Shown in pieces: positions 46,821 through 57,344 of a DNA stretch of 64,000 nucleotides. The DNA lies in NCBI GenBank assembly GCA_046328475.1, contig JAXLWN010000034.1, positions 8,896 to 72,895 on the forward strand, read 5' to 3'. Each line of letters begins with the position of its first letter. Positions within the stretch are counted from its first letter, which is position 1. The translations under genes were made by a program, and so were the position numbers. This DNA is from CADCWN01 sp046328475 (GTDB lineage Bacteria > Chloroflexota > Chloroflexia > Thermomicrobiales > CADCWN01). The notes below the pieces were generated by a model. It saw nothing but the letters and a program-made list of their open reading frames with translations. It had not been told where the DNA came from and made no database searches.

Positions 46821-46837
46821 TTACCAAAGTTTGGTAA
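46821..46837. repeat. Dispersed palindrome TTACCAAAGTTTGGTAA, copy 3
   Basis: Identical to copies at 23013 and 31346, here extended by CGGGTG upstream and CACCCG downstream into a longer stem. It lies between the GT39 stop and the PqqD promoter, so it may end the upstream transcript. Confidence 0.75.
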
Positions 46838-46884
46838 TGCCACCCGGTTTGCCTTGCCCGTACGGACAGGAGTGACAAGAGCAC

Positions 46885-46913
46885 TTGTCTCGCGCCACGC
46901 CAGAGGCTACAAT
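46885..46913 (+). promoter_or_regulatory. Sigma-70-type promoter of the PqqD-HprK cluster
   Basis: TTGTCT (46885-46890) and TACAAT (46908-46913) are 17 bases apart. Transcription should start near 46920, about 80 bases before the PqqD ATG. Confidence 0.6.
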
Positions 46914-47000
46914 CACCCTAACCTGATTAGCAGGGAATGTCGCACGTCGTTCGCCAGTACGACGCGCATCGGTGCGCGTCTGTTAAAGGGAAGACAGGCT

Positions 47001-47450
47001 ATGACAGCCATTGCTTCGCCATACTATCGCCTCGCCGGACCACAGGTCATCCACGAACTGGTCGCTGGGGAGGTCGTGATCATCAACCTCGCCACCGGGG
47101 CCTACTACAGCCTCGATGGGGTCGGCGCGACGATCTGGTCCACCCTGCTGGATGGTGCCGACGAGGCGGCGATTATCGCCGCCGTCCTGCGGCGCTACAG
47201 CGGCGACGAGGCGACCATCGCCGGGTCGGTGCGCTCCCTCCTGGCCCAACTGGTCGCCCAGGAATTGATCGCCCCGGGCGACGATGCTACCGCGCTCGCT
47301 CCTGTGGGCGATTCGCCCGCGCCAGCCGCCGCGCCGCGTCCCTTCGTGCCGCCGGTGCTCCACACCTACACCGACATGCAAGAGTTGATCGCCCTCGACC
47401 CGATCCACGAGGTGGACGACACCGGGTGGCCGCACCGTCGGCCGGAATAG
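47001..47450 (+). CDS. PqqD-family peptide chaperone with precursor-like tail
   Basis: This protein has 149 residues. The first 90 are a PqqD/RRE winged-helix domain (VIHELVAGEVVIINLATGAY, YSLDGVGATIWSTLL, AAVLRRYSGDEATIAGSVRS). In RiPP pathways this domain binds the leader of a precursor peptide and presents it to modifying enzymes. After an Ala/Pro linker the protein ends FVPPVLHTYTDMQELIALDP then IHEVDDTGWPH. The PPVLxxYxDxxEL pattern resembles lasso-type leader motifs. It is the first gene of the operon. HprK follows after 6 bases. Confidence 0.85.
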   Translation: MTAIASPYYRLAGPQVIHELVAGEVVIINLATGAYYSLDGVGATIWSTLLDGADEAAIIAAVLRRYSGDEATIAGSVRSLLAQLVAQELIAPGDDATALAPVGDSPAPAAAPRPFVPPVLHTYTDMQELIALDPIHEVDDTGWPHRRPE

Positions 47451-47456
47451 CCGCCG

Positions 47457-48569
47457 ATGGTCGCGCCACCCGCCGCTCCCGTCCCTGCCACACCGCTCGC
47501 TCACCCCGAGCCGCTGGCGTATTTCTCACACCTGCGAGAACGCTTCGGGCAGGTTGCGGCTGCGGTTGGCGGAGCAACCGAGCGGACCTACCTCGTCGGT
47601 GGCTGCGGCCTGCGGCTGCGCTTCGCCGGTCCCGCCCTGGTGCCCTTGCTGACGCCCGCGCTCGCCCCCCTCGCCTGCCCGCCCGACGCACTCCCGCCTG
47701 GCGCGTCCCTCACCGTGGAATTGTGGGATAGCGCCTCCACCGGCAGCGCCCCGCCCCCTCCCGGCTGGTCGGTCGCCGACCGTCAGCCGCGCGGCGAGGT
47801 GCGCGGCTACGACGCACCCGACAGCCGTATCCGCGCGGCCTACCACGACGATCACGGCGCGATCAGCCTGCTCGACACCGCGACCGGCACCGCAATTTTC
47901 TACGCCCGTGATGCGCGCGGGATCGCCCCCTATGAGACGGCCTCGCCGCTGCGCGTGATTCTCCACTGGTGGCTGGCCGCGCACGCGCGCCGGTTCATCC
48001 ACGGCGGCGCGGTCGGCACATCCGAGGGCGGGGTGATCGTCGTCGGGCGCGGCGGGTCGGGCAAGTCGACCAGTTGCCTCGCCTGCCTCGCCGCGCCGGA
48101 ATCGGGGCTGCGCTACGCGTCGGATGATTATGCGCTGCTGGAGGAGGGGCCGGAGCCGCGCGTCCACAGCCTCTATGCCTCGGCCAAGCTGCGTACCGAC
48201 CAGTTCTGGCGCGTCCCGCGCCTCGCCGATCTCGCGACGCGCCCCGACGGGGCCGACGACGCCAAGTCGATCCTCCTGCTGCACAATCGCTTCCCGGAGC
48301 GGCTGATCGCGAGCTTCCCGCTGCGCGCCGTGCTGGTCCCGCGCATCGTCGGCGGCTCCGCCACCCGCCTCCGCCCGACCTCCCCCGGCATCGCGCTCAC
48401 CGCCCTCGCGCCGAGCACCATCTTCCAGCTCGCCGGTGCCGACGGTGCGGCGCTGCGCGCGATGCGCGGCGTCGTGGAGCAGGTCCCCTCTTACCTGCTC
48501 GAACTCGGCGAGGAGACGGCCCAGATTCCCGTCCTGATCGCCGCCCTCCTGGCCGGGAAGCAGGTTTAA
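47457..48569 (+). CDS. HprK-like serine kinase-fold protein
   Basis: This protein has 370 residues. The C-terminal half shows an HPr-kinase-type Walker A (VIVVGRGGSGKSTSCLACLA) preceded by RRFIHGGAVGTSEGG, and YASDDYALLEEGPEPRVHSL as the acidic motif. The N-terminal half is Pro/Ala-rich with a short barrel-like part. In lasso peptide clusters such kinases phosphorylate the precursor C-terminus, which is an inference here. It lies between pqqD and the GT4 with very short gaps, so it is clearly co-transcribed. Confidence 0.8.
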   Translation: MVAPPAAPVPATPLAHPEPLAYFSHLRERFGQVAAAVGGATERTYLVGGCGLRLRFAGPALVPLLTPALAPLACPPDALPPGASLTVELWDSASTGSAPPPPGWSVADRQPRGEVRGYDAPDSRIRAAYHDDHGAISLLDTATGTAIFYARDARGIAPYETASPLRVILHWWLAAHARRFIHGGAVGTSEGGVIVVGRGGSGKSTSCLACLAAPESGLRYASDDYALLEEGPEPRVHSLYASAKLRTDQFWRVPRLADLATRPDGADDAKSILLLHNRFPERLIASFPLRAVLVPRIVGGSATRLRPTSPGIALTALAPSTIFQLAGADGAALRAMRGVVEQVPSYLLELGEETAQIPVLIAALLAGKQV

Positions 48570-48573
48570 GGCG

Positions 48574-49704
48574 ATGAGCACCACGCCCCGCGCCCTGGCG
48601 ATCGACTGGCGCGTCCCGACGCCGCAGCGCGACGGGGGCTCGGCGCGCACGATCGCGCTGCTGCGCGCGTTGCACAGCTTCGGCTATGCCGTGACCCTGG
48701 CGACCGATTTCCCCGATTCATACGAGCCGCACACCGCGACCCTGCCCGAGGATACCGCCGCGCTTCAAGCACACGGCATCGCCGTCGCCGCTGGCCCGGC
48801 GCTCGACCATTTGCAGGCGGTGGGGGCGGGCTGCGACCTCGTCCTGCTCTGCGGCGGGGTGCAAATCGCCGACAAATACCTTGCCGATGTCCGCCGCTAC
48901 GCGCCCGGAGCGCTGGTCGTCTACGACACGGTCGATCTCCACTTCCTGCGCCAGTTGCGGCAGGCGAAGGCGACCGGCAACATCCGCGCCCTGCGCCGCG
49001 CGATCATCTACAAGCAGCACGAACTCGCCGCCATGCACGCCGTCGATCGCACCCTCGTCGTCAGCCCGGCGGAACTCGCCCTGCTGCGCGAGGAGGGCGA
49101 CCCGCCGCGCGTCCACCTCGTGACCGACGCGCACCAGCTGCGCGCCGATCCGCCGCCATTCGCCGGGCGGCGCGATCTCCTCTTCGTCGGCACCTTCCAC
49201 TTCAACCCGAACGTGGACGCGATGCTCCACTACCTCGACGCGATCCACCCGCTCGTGCGCGCCGCGCTCCCCGACGCCCGGATCTTCATCATCGGCACCG
49301 AGCCGACCGAGGAACTGCTCGCCCGCGCCGCCGACGATGTCGTGATCACCGGCTTTGTGCCCGATCTCGCCCCCTTCTTCGACCGCTGCCGCCTCTCGAT
49401 CGCGCCGCTCCGCATCGGCGCGGGCGTGAAGGGGAAGGTGCTGCAAAGCCTGGGCCAGGGACTCCCGGTGGTCGCCTCGCCGGTCGCCGCCGAGGGCCTC
49501 CACCTCGTAGACGGCGAGGACGCGCTGATCGCGGCAGACCCGGCAGCGTTCGCCGCCGCGATCGTGCGCCTGCACGAGGACGAGGCGCTCTGGACCCGCC
49601 TCTCGGCCAACGGCCGGTCGGTCATCGCGCGCCACTTCTCCTTCGAGACGATCCGCGAGCAGCTCGCCGCCGCGCTCGGCGACGCCGCACGGATACCCGG
49701 GTGA
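48574..49704 (+). CDS. Glycosyltransferase, GT4-like
   Basis: This GT-B-fold enzyme has 376 residues. The N-terminal domain has AIDWRVPTPQRDGGSARTIA as donor loop, and the C-terminal domain has RRDLLFVGTFHFNPNVDAML, VVITGFVPDLAPFFDRCRLS and the nucleotide-sugar site APLRIGAGVKGKVLQSLGQG with PVVASPVAAEG. It transfers a sugar from a nucleotide donor in the cytosol. The acceptor is unknown. It starts five bases after hprK and overlaps the next gene by four bases. Confidence 0.85.
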   Translation: MSTTPRALAIDWRVPTPQRDGGSARTIALLRALHSFGYAVTLATDFPDSYEPHTATLPEDTAALQAHGIAVAAGPALDHLQAVGAGCDLVLLCGGVQIADKYLADVRRYAPGALVVYDTVDLHFLRQLRQAKATGNIRALRRAIIYKQHELAAMHAVDRTLVVSPAELALLREEGDPPRVHLVTDAHQLRADPPPFAGRRDLLFVGTFHFNPNVDAMLHYLDAIHPLVRAALPDARIFIIGTEPTEELLARAADDVVITGFVPDLAPFFDRCRLSIAPLRIGAGVKGKVLQSLGQGLPVVASPVAAEGLHLVDGEDALIAADPAAFAAAIVRLHEDEALWTRLSANGRSVIARHFSFETIREQLAAALGDAARIPG

Positions 49705-51599
49705 GCGTCGCGCTGGCGCAGATCGCCTTTGCCCTGGCACACCTCGCCGCCGTCGCCCCGCTCGCGCCCCTCTGCTACATCGCCGGGCGTCGCCTCACGC
49801 GCGGCCTCCGCTTCGATGGTGCAGCCGAAGCAATCGCGCTGGCGACGACGCTGGGACTCGGCGCGCTCGCCCTCCTCACCTTCCTCCTCGGTCTGGTCGG
49901 CCTCCTCTCGCTTCCCGCGCTCGCCGCACTCCTGCTCCCCGCGCAACTCCTCTGCGCGGCCGAATGGCGCAACACCTCGCAACGGCTCGTGACGAAAGTA
50001 CGAACGACGAAGTACGAAGTACGAAGTAAGGAGTCTGTGCCGTTGGTGAGTCTCGTTCGTACTTCGTCGTTCGTACTTCGTACTTCCGTCGCAATAGCCG
50101 TCGTCGCGCCCGTCGTCGCCCTCACCCTCTACCCGCCGACGCAGTTCGATGCCACCTCCTACCACCTGCCCGCCGCCAGCACCTTCGCGGCGCAGCACCG
50201 CATCGTCCTGCTCACCGATTTGCGCTTCCCGGTCTTCCCGCATCTCAACGAGATGCTCTTCGCGGTTGCCCTCCTCGCCTACGACGACATCGCGGCCCAG
50301 GTGGTCCAACTCCTCCCCCTCGCCCTGATCGCGTTGCTGACTTACGCGGCGGGGCGACACCTCTTCTCGTCGCGCGCCGGGGCCATCGCCGCCGCCATGC
50401 TGCTCGCCCAGCCGACCCTGCTCTGGGTCGGCACGGCGGCCTACGTGGATGTCTGCCAGATTCTCTTCGTCACCGCGCTGGCCCATGCCGCCTGGCGCGG
50501 CCTGGCGGTGCGCGACCCGCGCTGGCTGGCGCTGGCCGGTGCCTTCGGCGGCTTCGCGGCGGCGACGAAGTATCAGGGGCTGGTGCCGCTGGGGATCGCC
50601 GTCGCGATCGTGGGCGCGGCGGGCCTGCGGCGACGCTCCTGGCGTGGACCGCTCGCATTCGGGCTGACGGCCGCGCTCGTCGTCGCGCCCTGGTACGCGC
50701 GCAGTTGGGTGCTGGCGGGCAACCCGGTCCACCCCTTCTTGCCGACCCTCTTCGGCTATGGTCGCGATCTCTGGGACGCGGGGGACGTGCGGTCGCAGCA
50801 GGGCAGGCTGGTGTCAGCCGGGGCGGGCCGCTCCCTCCTTGACGCCCTGCTCCTCCCCTGGAACCTCTTCGCCAACGGGCAGCGCTTCCGCGCCCTGGGC
50901 GAGCCCGGCCTCATCCCCGGCTACGTCCTGGCCTGCGAAGCCCTCATCCTGGTCAACCTGCGGCAACCTCGCGTCCGCGCCCTGGTCCTGATCCTCGCCC
51001 CGTTTCTCGTGGTCTGGTTCGGCCTCTTCCAGTTGCAGCGCTACCTGCTCCCCGCCCTGCCGCTCGCGATCGTCGCCGCCGCTGGCGGGGCGGACCGCCT
51101 GCTCCCCATGCTGCCGCTTGCGCAGGTGCCGCGCACCCTCCGCCGCCTCGCCCTGCCCCTGGCCTGCGTGCTCCTCTTCGTCCCCGGCTGGCTCTACGCC
51201 GCCCGCGCCGTCGCCGAGCGCGGTGCCATCCCGGTCACGGCGGCGCAGCGCGACGCCTACCTCACGCGCCAACTCCCGATCTATCCCGCCTACCGCTATC
51301 TCAATGAAACCCAAGGGAACAACTATTCACTCTATGCACTCTACGCCGAAAACATGGCATACTTCGCCCACGGAACCGTGCGCGGCGACTGGTTCGGCCC
51401 GGCGCGCTACCGCGACGCGCGGAGCGCCCTGCCCGACGGGCGTACGCTCTACGATTTTCTGGTCGGCCAGGGTGCCGATCATTTCCTGGTGGTGTGGGGG
51501 CGCTACCCGCTGGTGTTGCCCGACGATGCGGCCTTCCGGCAGCACTTCCTGCCGGTCTATGGGGATGGGCAGTCGACGGTTTTCGCACTCGTGCCCTGA
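49701..51599 (+). CDS. GT39-like multi-pass glycosyltransferase/membrane protein carrying an in-frame repeat
   Basis: This protein has 632 residues and at least ten hydrophobic segments. GTG at 49701 overlaps the upstream TGA. The core resembles polyisoprenyl-phosphate-sugar transferases (PPTQFDATSYHLPAA, RFPVFPHLNEMLFAVALLA, GGFAAATKYQGLVPLGIAV, APWYARSWVLAGNPVHPFLP). Residues about 99-129 (VTKVRTTKYEVRSKESVPL and on) are the translation of an AAGTACG-type inverted repeat element that sits inside the gene without breaking the frame. The acceptor is unknown. A lipid-linked sugar donor is assumed. Confidence 0.75.
   Translation: MSVALAQIAFALAHLAAVAPLAPLCYIAGRRLTRGLRFDGAAEAIALATTLGLGALALLTFLLGLVGLLSLPALAALLLPAQLLCAAEWRNTSQRLVTKVRTTKYEVRSKESVPLVSLVRTSSFVLRTSVAIAVVAPVVALTLYPPTQFDATSYHLPAASTFAAQHRIVLLTDLRFPVFPHLNEMLFAVALLAYDDIAAQVVQLLPLALIALLTYAAGRHLFSSRAGAIAAAMLLAQPTLLWVGTAAYVDVCQILFVTALAHAAWRGLAVRDPRWLALAGAFGGFAAATKYQGLVPLGIAVAIVGAAGLRRRSWRGPLAFGLTAALVVAPWYARSWVLAGNPVHPFLPTLFGYGRDLWDAGDVRSQQGRLVSAGAGRSLLDALLLPWNLFANGQRFRALGEPGLIPGYVLACEALILVNLRQPRVRALVLILAPFLVVWFGLFQLQRYLLPALPLAIVAAAGGADRLLPMLPLAQVPRTLRRLALPLACVLLFVPGWLYAARAVAERGAIPVTAAQRDAYLTRQLPIYPAYRYLNETQGNNYSLYALYAENMAYFAHGTVRGDWFGPARYRDARSALPDGRTLYDFLVGQGADHFLVVWGRYPLVLPDDAAFRQHFLPVYGDGQSTVFALVP
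49995..50087. repeat. AAGTACG-type inverted element inside a CDS
   Basis: The left arm is AAGTACGAACGACGAAGTAC and on (49995-50033). The right arm is CTCGTTCGTACTTCGTCGTT and on (50052-50087), inverted around an 18-base spacer. The arms nearly match the element at 42629-42712. Confidence 0.9.
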
Positions 51600-51611
51600 A
51601 GGAGGAGTGCG

Positions 51612-52328
51612 GTGGACTGGCCCAAGGTCAGCGTGATCATCCCTGTCTACAACGGGGCGGCTCATCTGGCCCGGGCGCTGGAGAGCGTCTTTGCCCAGGA
51701 CTACCCCGCCCTGGAGGTGATCGTGGTGGACGACGGCTCCGCCGATGACAGCGGTGCGATCGCGCGCTCCTTCCCGGCGGTCCGCTACCAGCGGCAGCCG
51801 AACGGGGGCGTGGCGCGGGCGCGCAATGCGGGCGTCACCGCCGCAACCGGAGCCTTCTTGGCCTTTCTCGATCAGGATGACCGCTGGCTGCCGGGCAAGC
51901 TGCGGGCGCAAGTGGGACGGATGCTCGACGACCCCACCCTCGGCTACACGCTGGTCAACCAGCGCTACGAGCTGGACCCGGGCATATCGCTGCCGAATTG
52001 GCTCCCGGCCGCGCTCCTCGCTGACCATCCCTCCTACGTCCCGAGTGCGCTGGTCGTCCGTGCCGAGACCTTCGCGAGCGTTGGCCCCTTCGACACCACC
52101 TACGAGGTTGGCGGGGACAGCGACTGGCTCTTCCGAGCGAAAGATGCGGGCGTGCCGATGGCCATGCTGTCCGAAACACTACTCATCCAGCACATCCACG
52201 CGCACAATCAATCGCACGCGACCGCGCGACTGCGGGCCGATCTGCTGCGCGCCGCGCGCGACTCGATCGCGCGGCAGCGCGAGTCGAACACAACGCCGGG
52301 CGCAACGCCGGAAGGATTGAGCGAGTGA
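51612..52328 (+). CDS. Glycosyltransferase family 2
   Basis: This GT-A enzyme has 238 residues. KVSVIIPVYNGAAHLARALE, VIVVDDGSADDSGAIAR, GGVARARNAGV and the DxD-like FLDQDDRWLPGKL are all present. The C-terminal acceptor part is short (YVPSALVVRAETFASVGPFD). GTG at 51612 follows AAGGAGGAG. It overlaps the next GT2 by four bases, and the two are probably paralogues. Confidence 0.88.
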   Translation: MDWPKVSVIIPVYNGAAHLARALESVFAQDYPALEVIVVDDGSADDSGAIARSFPAVRYQRQPNGGVARARNAGVTAATGAFLAFLDQDDRWLPGKLRAQVGRMLDDPTLGYTLVNQRYELDPGISLPNWLPAALLADHPSYVPSALVVRAETFASVGPFDTTYEVGGDSDWLFRAKDAGVPMAMLSETLLIQHIHAHNQSHATARLRADLLRAARDSIARQRESNTTPGATPEGLSE

Positions 52329-53040
52329 GCAACACGGGCGCGTCCGAGCCGACTGTCAGCGTGGTTATCCCCGTTCACAACGGGGCGCGCTATCTCGCCG
52401 AGGCGATCGCGAGCGTGCTGGCGCAGGACCACCGCCCGCTCGAAGTGATCGTGGTGGACGATGGCTCAACCGACGAGAGCGCGGCGGTCGCGGCGGCGTT
52501 CGGCCCGCCGGTGCGCATCGTGCAGCAGGCGCAGCAGGGCGCATCGGCGGCGCGCAATCACGGCGCGGCGGTGGCGCAGGGCGAGTGGCTGGCCTTGCTC
52601 GACGCCGACGATTGCTGGCTGCCCACGAAGCTCTCGCTGCAACTGTCCGTGCCCGCCGCCGATCCCGGCGTCGAGATCGTCAACGGCGGCGTGGAACATT
52701 TCTACAGCCCCGAACTGGACGAGGCGGCGCGGGCGCGCTACCACCTCCCACCGGGGGTGCGACCCGTGCAATCGCCCAGCGCGATGCTGGTACGCCGCGC
52801 CACGTTCGAGCGCGTCGGCCCCTTCAACCCGCGCTTCCGCACCGGCGAACTGCTCGACTGGTATGGCCGCGCCCTCGACCTCGGCATCCGCGCGGTCACG
52901 ATCCCCGACCTGGTCTTCCGCCGCCGCATCCACGGCGCGAATCACAGCATCGTCCACGCCGCCGCCCGCCCCGATTTCCTGCTGGCGGTGCGCGAACGCC
53001 TGGCGCGACGACGAGAAGTAACGAGTAACGAGGATGAGTA

Positions 53041-53041
<1 letters not shown>
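52325..53041 (+). CDS. Glycosyltransferase family 2
   Basis: This GT-A enzyme has 238 residues and is paralogous to its neighbour. TVSVVIPVHNGARYLAEAIA, VIVVDDGSTDESAAVAA, GASAARNHGAA and LLDADDCWLPTKL form the nucleotide-sugar site, and SAMLVRRATFERVGPFNPRF the acceptor side. A GTG start overlaps the upstream stop. The last residues (REVTSNEDE) are encoded by a GAGTAAC heptamer array. The stop overlaps the ATG of the ABC transporter (TAATG). Confidence 0.88.
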
Positions 53042-54857
<1,816 letters not shown>

Positions 54858-54861
<4 letters not shown>

Positions 54862-56042
54862 TTGCTACCGCACTGGCATATCTCACGACTCACGACTCAC
54901 GACTCACGACTCCTCGCCACGGCCGCCCCTGGCCTACGCCAGAGCAGGCGTTGCTGCTGCGCGCGTCGCTCGGCGACGGCGATGAGGCGCTCGCGGCCTG
55001 GGAGGCGTGGCACGCGGCGACCGATCTCGATCGGCTCGACGGCGGCTCCTTCCAACTCCTGCCGCTCCTCTACCGCAACCTTGTGCGGCTGGGCATCGGT
55101 GAGGCTGCGCCCGACTTCGGGCGGTTGCGGGGCGTCTATCGCCTGACCTGGTATAAGAATCGGGTCGGCATCGCGCACCTCGCGACCCTGATCGGGCAGC
55201 TCGACGCGGCCGGTATCCCGACGATGGTCCTGAAAGGGGCGGCCCTGCTGGCCCTCTACTACCGGGATCACGGGGCGCGGGGGATGGGGGATTGCGATCT
55301 GCTGGTGCCCGTGGCACGCGCACGCGAGGCGCTGGCCGTGGTGGAGCGGCATGGCTGGTCGCCCGAAATTCCCGACCCGACGCGCTGGCTCGCTGCCTCG
55401 TCGTCGGTCGGCTTCAGCGGCCCCGCCGGGACCGCCCTCGATTTCCACTGGCATCCCCTCTGGGAAATCGGCGCGCCCGACGCGGACGGGCCGCTCTGGG
55501 CGCGGGCGCAACCGGCGACGATCGGGGGAGCCGCGACGCTGGCCCCGGCCCCATCCGATCTGCTGCTGCACGTCTGCGTCCACGGCGCACGCTGGCATCC
55601 GTCGCCCCCCTTCCGCTGGGTGGCCGACGCCCTCGTGATCCTGCGCGAGTCGGGCGATGCGCTCGATTGGGCCAGCCTCGTCGCCGAGGCGGAGCGGCTG
55701 CACCTCGTCATGCCGATGCGCGCCACGCTGCGCTACCTGCGCCGCCGCTGGCACGCGCCGGTCCCCGAATGGGTGCTCACGCACCTGCGCGCCCTGCCCG
55801 TTGCGCCGACGCTACGCCTGGAGTACGTCGCCCATCAGCGCCCGCGCGGCCTCTGGCAAAAAGCGCTGATCGCCTGGTCGCACGCGCGCCGGGCGGTGGG
55901 GTATGACCACCCCCTGCGCGCCGTCGCCATCCTGCCTGCTCGCCTGCAAGCCCTCTGGGGCCTGGACCACCCCTGGCAGATCCCCGCGCACGCCATCCGC
56001 GTCGGCCGCCTGCGCCGTGCGGGGATGAAGGGAGAAGGGTGA
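54858..56042 (+). CDS. Nucleotidyltransferase-family protein (PF14907 type)
   Basis: This protein has 394 residues. A pol-beta-like nucleotidyltransferase core is seen at GIPTMVLKGAALLALYYRDH then GARGMGDCDLLVPVARAREA, with the DxD metal pair in GDCDLLV, and later ALDFHWHPLWEIG and SDLLLHVCVHGARWH. This family (uncharacterised nucleotidyltransferase) is often found in lasso and related peptide clusters. The ATG overlaps the ABC stop. The first 25 residues are partly repeat-derived, so the functional start may be later. It is the last gene of the cluster. Confidence 0.8.
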
Positions 56043-56236
56043 AGGGGGAGGGGTGAAGGGGGAGGGGGGAAGGGGGAGGGGGGAAGGGAGTGACGGTTGC
56101 TTCACTCCCCTGCGCTCCGCTCAGAACGACACCACGAAGGCCCTTCCCCACCCCCTGTCATGCTGAGCGCCAGCGAAGCATCCGTCCCCACTCTCCACTC
56201 TCTTCTCTCTTCTCTCTTCTCTCCTCGTCCCTCTCA
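56028..56236. repeat. Composite repeat between convergent genes
   Basis: A GGGTGAAGGGGGAGG-type array (56028-56093) starts within the nucleotidyltransferase 3' end. A degenerate inverted repeat of the ATCCTTCGCTG family follows (56099-56132 and 56157-56190), then TCTCTTC heptamers (about 56191-56224) and CTCACGC repeats that contain the nudC stop (56234-56236). Confidence 0.8.
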
Positions 56237-57088
56237 CGCCTCACGCCTCGTCCCATGTTTCGCCACGAAATCGTCGATCAACTGCCGCGAGATGCTCAGT
56301 GGCGGCGGGATATTCGGCAACTCGTCGGCGGCAAACCACCCGGCCTCCGCGATCTCGCGCGGGTCCACCGTGATCTCGTTGGCCGCCCACTTCGCGGTGA
56401 AACCGAGCATCAGCGAATTGGGGAACGGCCAGGGCTGCGATCCGAAGTAGCGAATGTCCTCGACCTCGATCCCAACTTCCTCGCGCAACTCGCGCCGCAC
56501 GGTCTGCTCCAGCGACTCCCCCGCCTCCACAAACCCGGCGATCACGCTGAAGAAAGCCGCCGGGAAACTGGCGTTGCGCGCCAGCAGAATCTTGTCGCCG
56601 CGCGTCACCTGCACGATGACCGCCGGGGAGAGCCGGGGATAGTTGATCAGCCCGCACGCCGGGCACTTCATCGCGCGCTCGCCCGGCAGCGGCTCCATCT
56701 TCGCCCCGCACTGGCCGCAAAACTGGTGCGTGCGCCCCCAGGCGACGATTTGAATCGCCCGCCCGGACATCGCGAAGAGGTCATCGTCCATGCGCCGGTA
56801 GAGGCCGCGCAACTGCTTGCTCGTAAAGCCTTCGGGCAGCGCGAGATAGGTATCCATCCCGAGATCGACCGCCCAGCAATCGTGGCCGTCGAGAATCCCG
56901 AGATAGTGCTGCGCCTGCGCCTCCAGGCCCAGCGCCTTGACCTCCACCGCGCGCGGCAACTCGAAATAATCCTCGCCCCGGCGCTCCTCCAGCACCAGTC
57001 GGTCGCCCGCAAAGGCGAACCACCACGCCAGGGGTGTGGGCGACTCCGGCGGATCGACCGCCCCGGTGAACTGGCCGCGTACCTCCAC
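56234..57088 (-). CDS. nudC: NAD+ diphosphatase (Nudix hydrolase)
   Basis: This NudC protein has 284 residues. It cleaves NADH or NAD to NMN and AMP, and in E. coli it removes NAD caps from RNA. The zinc ribbon (FCGQCGAK and MKCPACGLINYPRLSPAVIV), the Nudix box (GFVEAGESLEQTVRRELREE then VGIE), and the NudC-specific SQPWPFPNSLMLGF are present. GTG at 57088 follows GGAGG. It is a stand-alone gene, convergent with the peptide/glycan cluster. Confidence 0.93.
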   Translation of the reverse strand: MEVRGQFTGAVDPPESPTPLAWWFAFAGDRLVLEERRGEDYFELPRAVEVKALGLEAQAQHYLGILDGHDCWAVDLGMDTYLALPEGFTSKQLRGLYRRMDDDLFAMSGRAIQIVAWGRTHQFCGQCGAKMEPLPGERAMKCPACGLINYPRLSPAVIVQVTRGDKILLARNASFPAAFFSVIAGFVEAGESLEQTVRRELREEVGIEVEDIRYFGSQPWPFPNSLMLGFTAKWAANEITVDPREIAEAGWFAADELPNIPPPLSISRQLIDDFVAKHGTRREA

Positions 57089-57099
57089 AGTAGCCTCCG

Positions 57100-57139
57100 C
57101 GTGTTGGTGTGCCTGTGCGTCCGTGCGTCTGTGCGTTCG
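57100..57139. repeat. Octamer array GTGCGTCC/GTGCGTCT upstream of nudC
   Basis: About four GTGCGTNN octamers lie just before the nudC start, similar to those at 14415. Confidence 0.65.
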
Positions 57140-57199
57140 TAGACCGTGGAGGAGTATAGCATGAGTGGGGCGGGGAGGCGTGAGGCGCAGGAGGAGAGC

Positions 57200-57324
57200 G
57201 TAAGTCGTAAGTCGTAAGTCGTAAGAGAGGAGACGGATCCTTCGCTGCGCTCAGGATGACACACCGTAGAGTATGCGCCAGCACCTTGCAGGGTGTCATC
57301 CTGAGCGCAGCGAAGGATCCGTCC
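57200..57324. repeat. GTAAGTC heptamers plus inverted-repeat element
   Basis: Four GTAAGTC heptamers (57200-57227) are followed by the ACGGATCCTTCGCTGCGCTC-type left arm (57231-57264) and its near-perfect inverse (57292-57324). The arms are the best matching of the four copies in the window. Confidence 0.85.
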
Positions 57325-57344
57325 AAGCCTCCCCGCAAGTCCAT

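Noticed and set aside
46700..47450. Apparent fusion of the GT39 protein with PqqD in one 743-codon frame
   Set aside because: After an indel near 46705 the other frame gives a natural GT39 ending with a stop at 46807. PqqD has its own promoter and start, so the fusion is a frameshift artefact.
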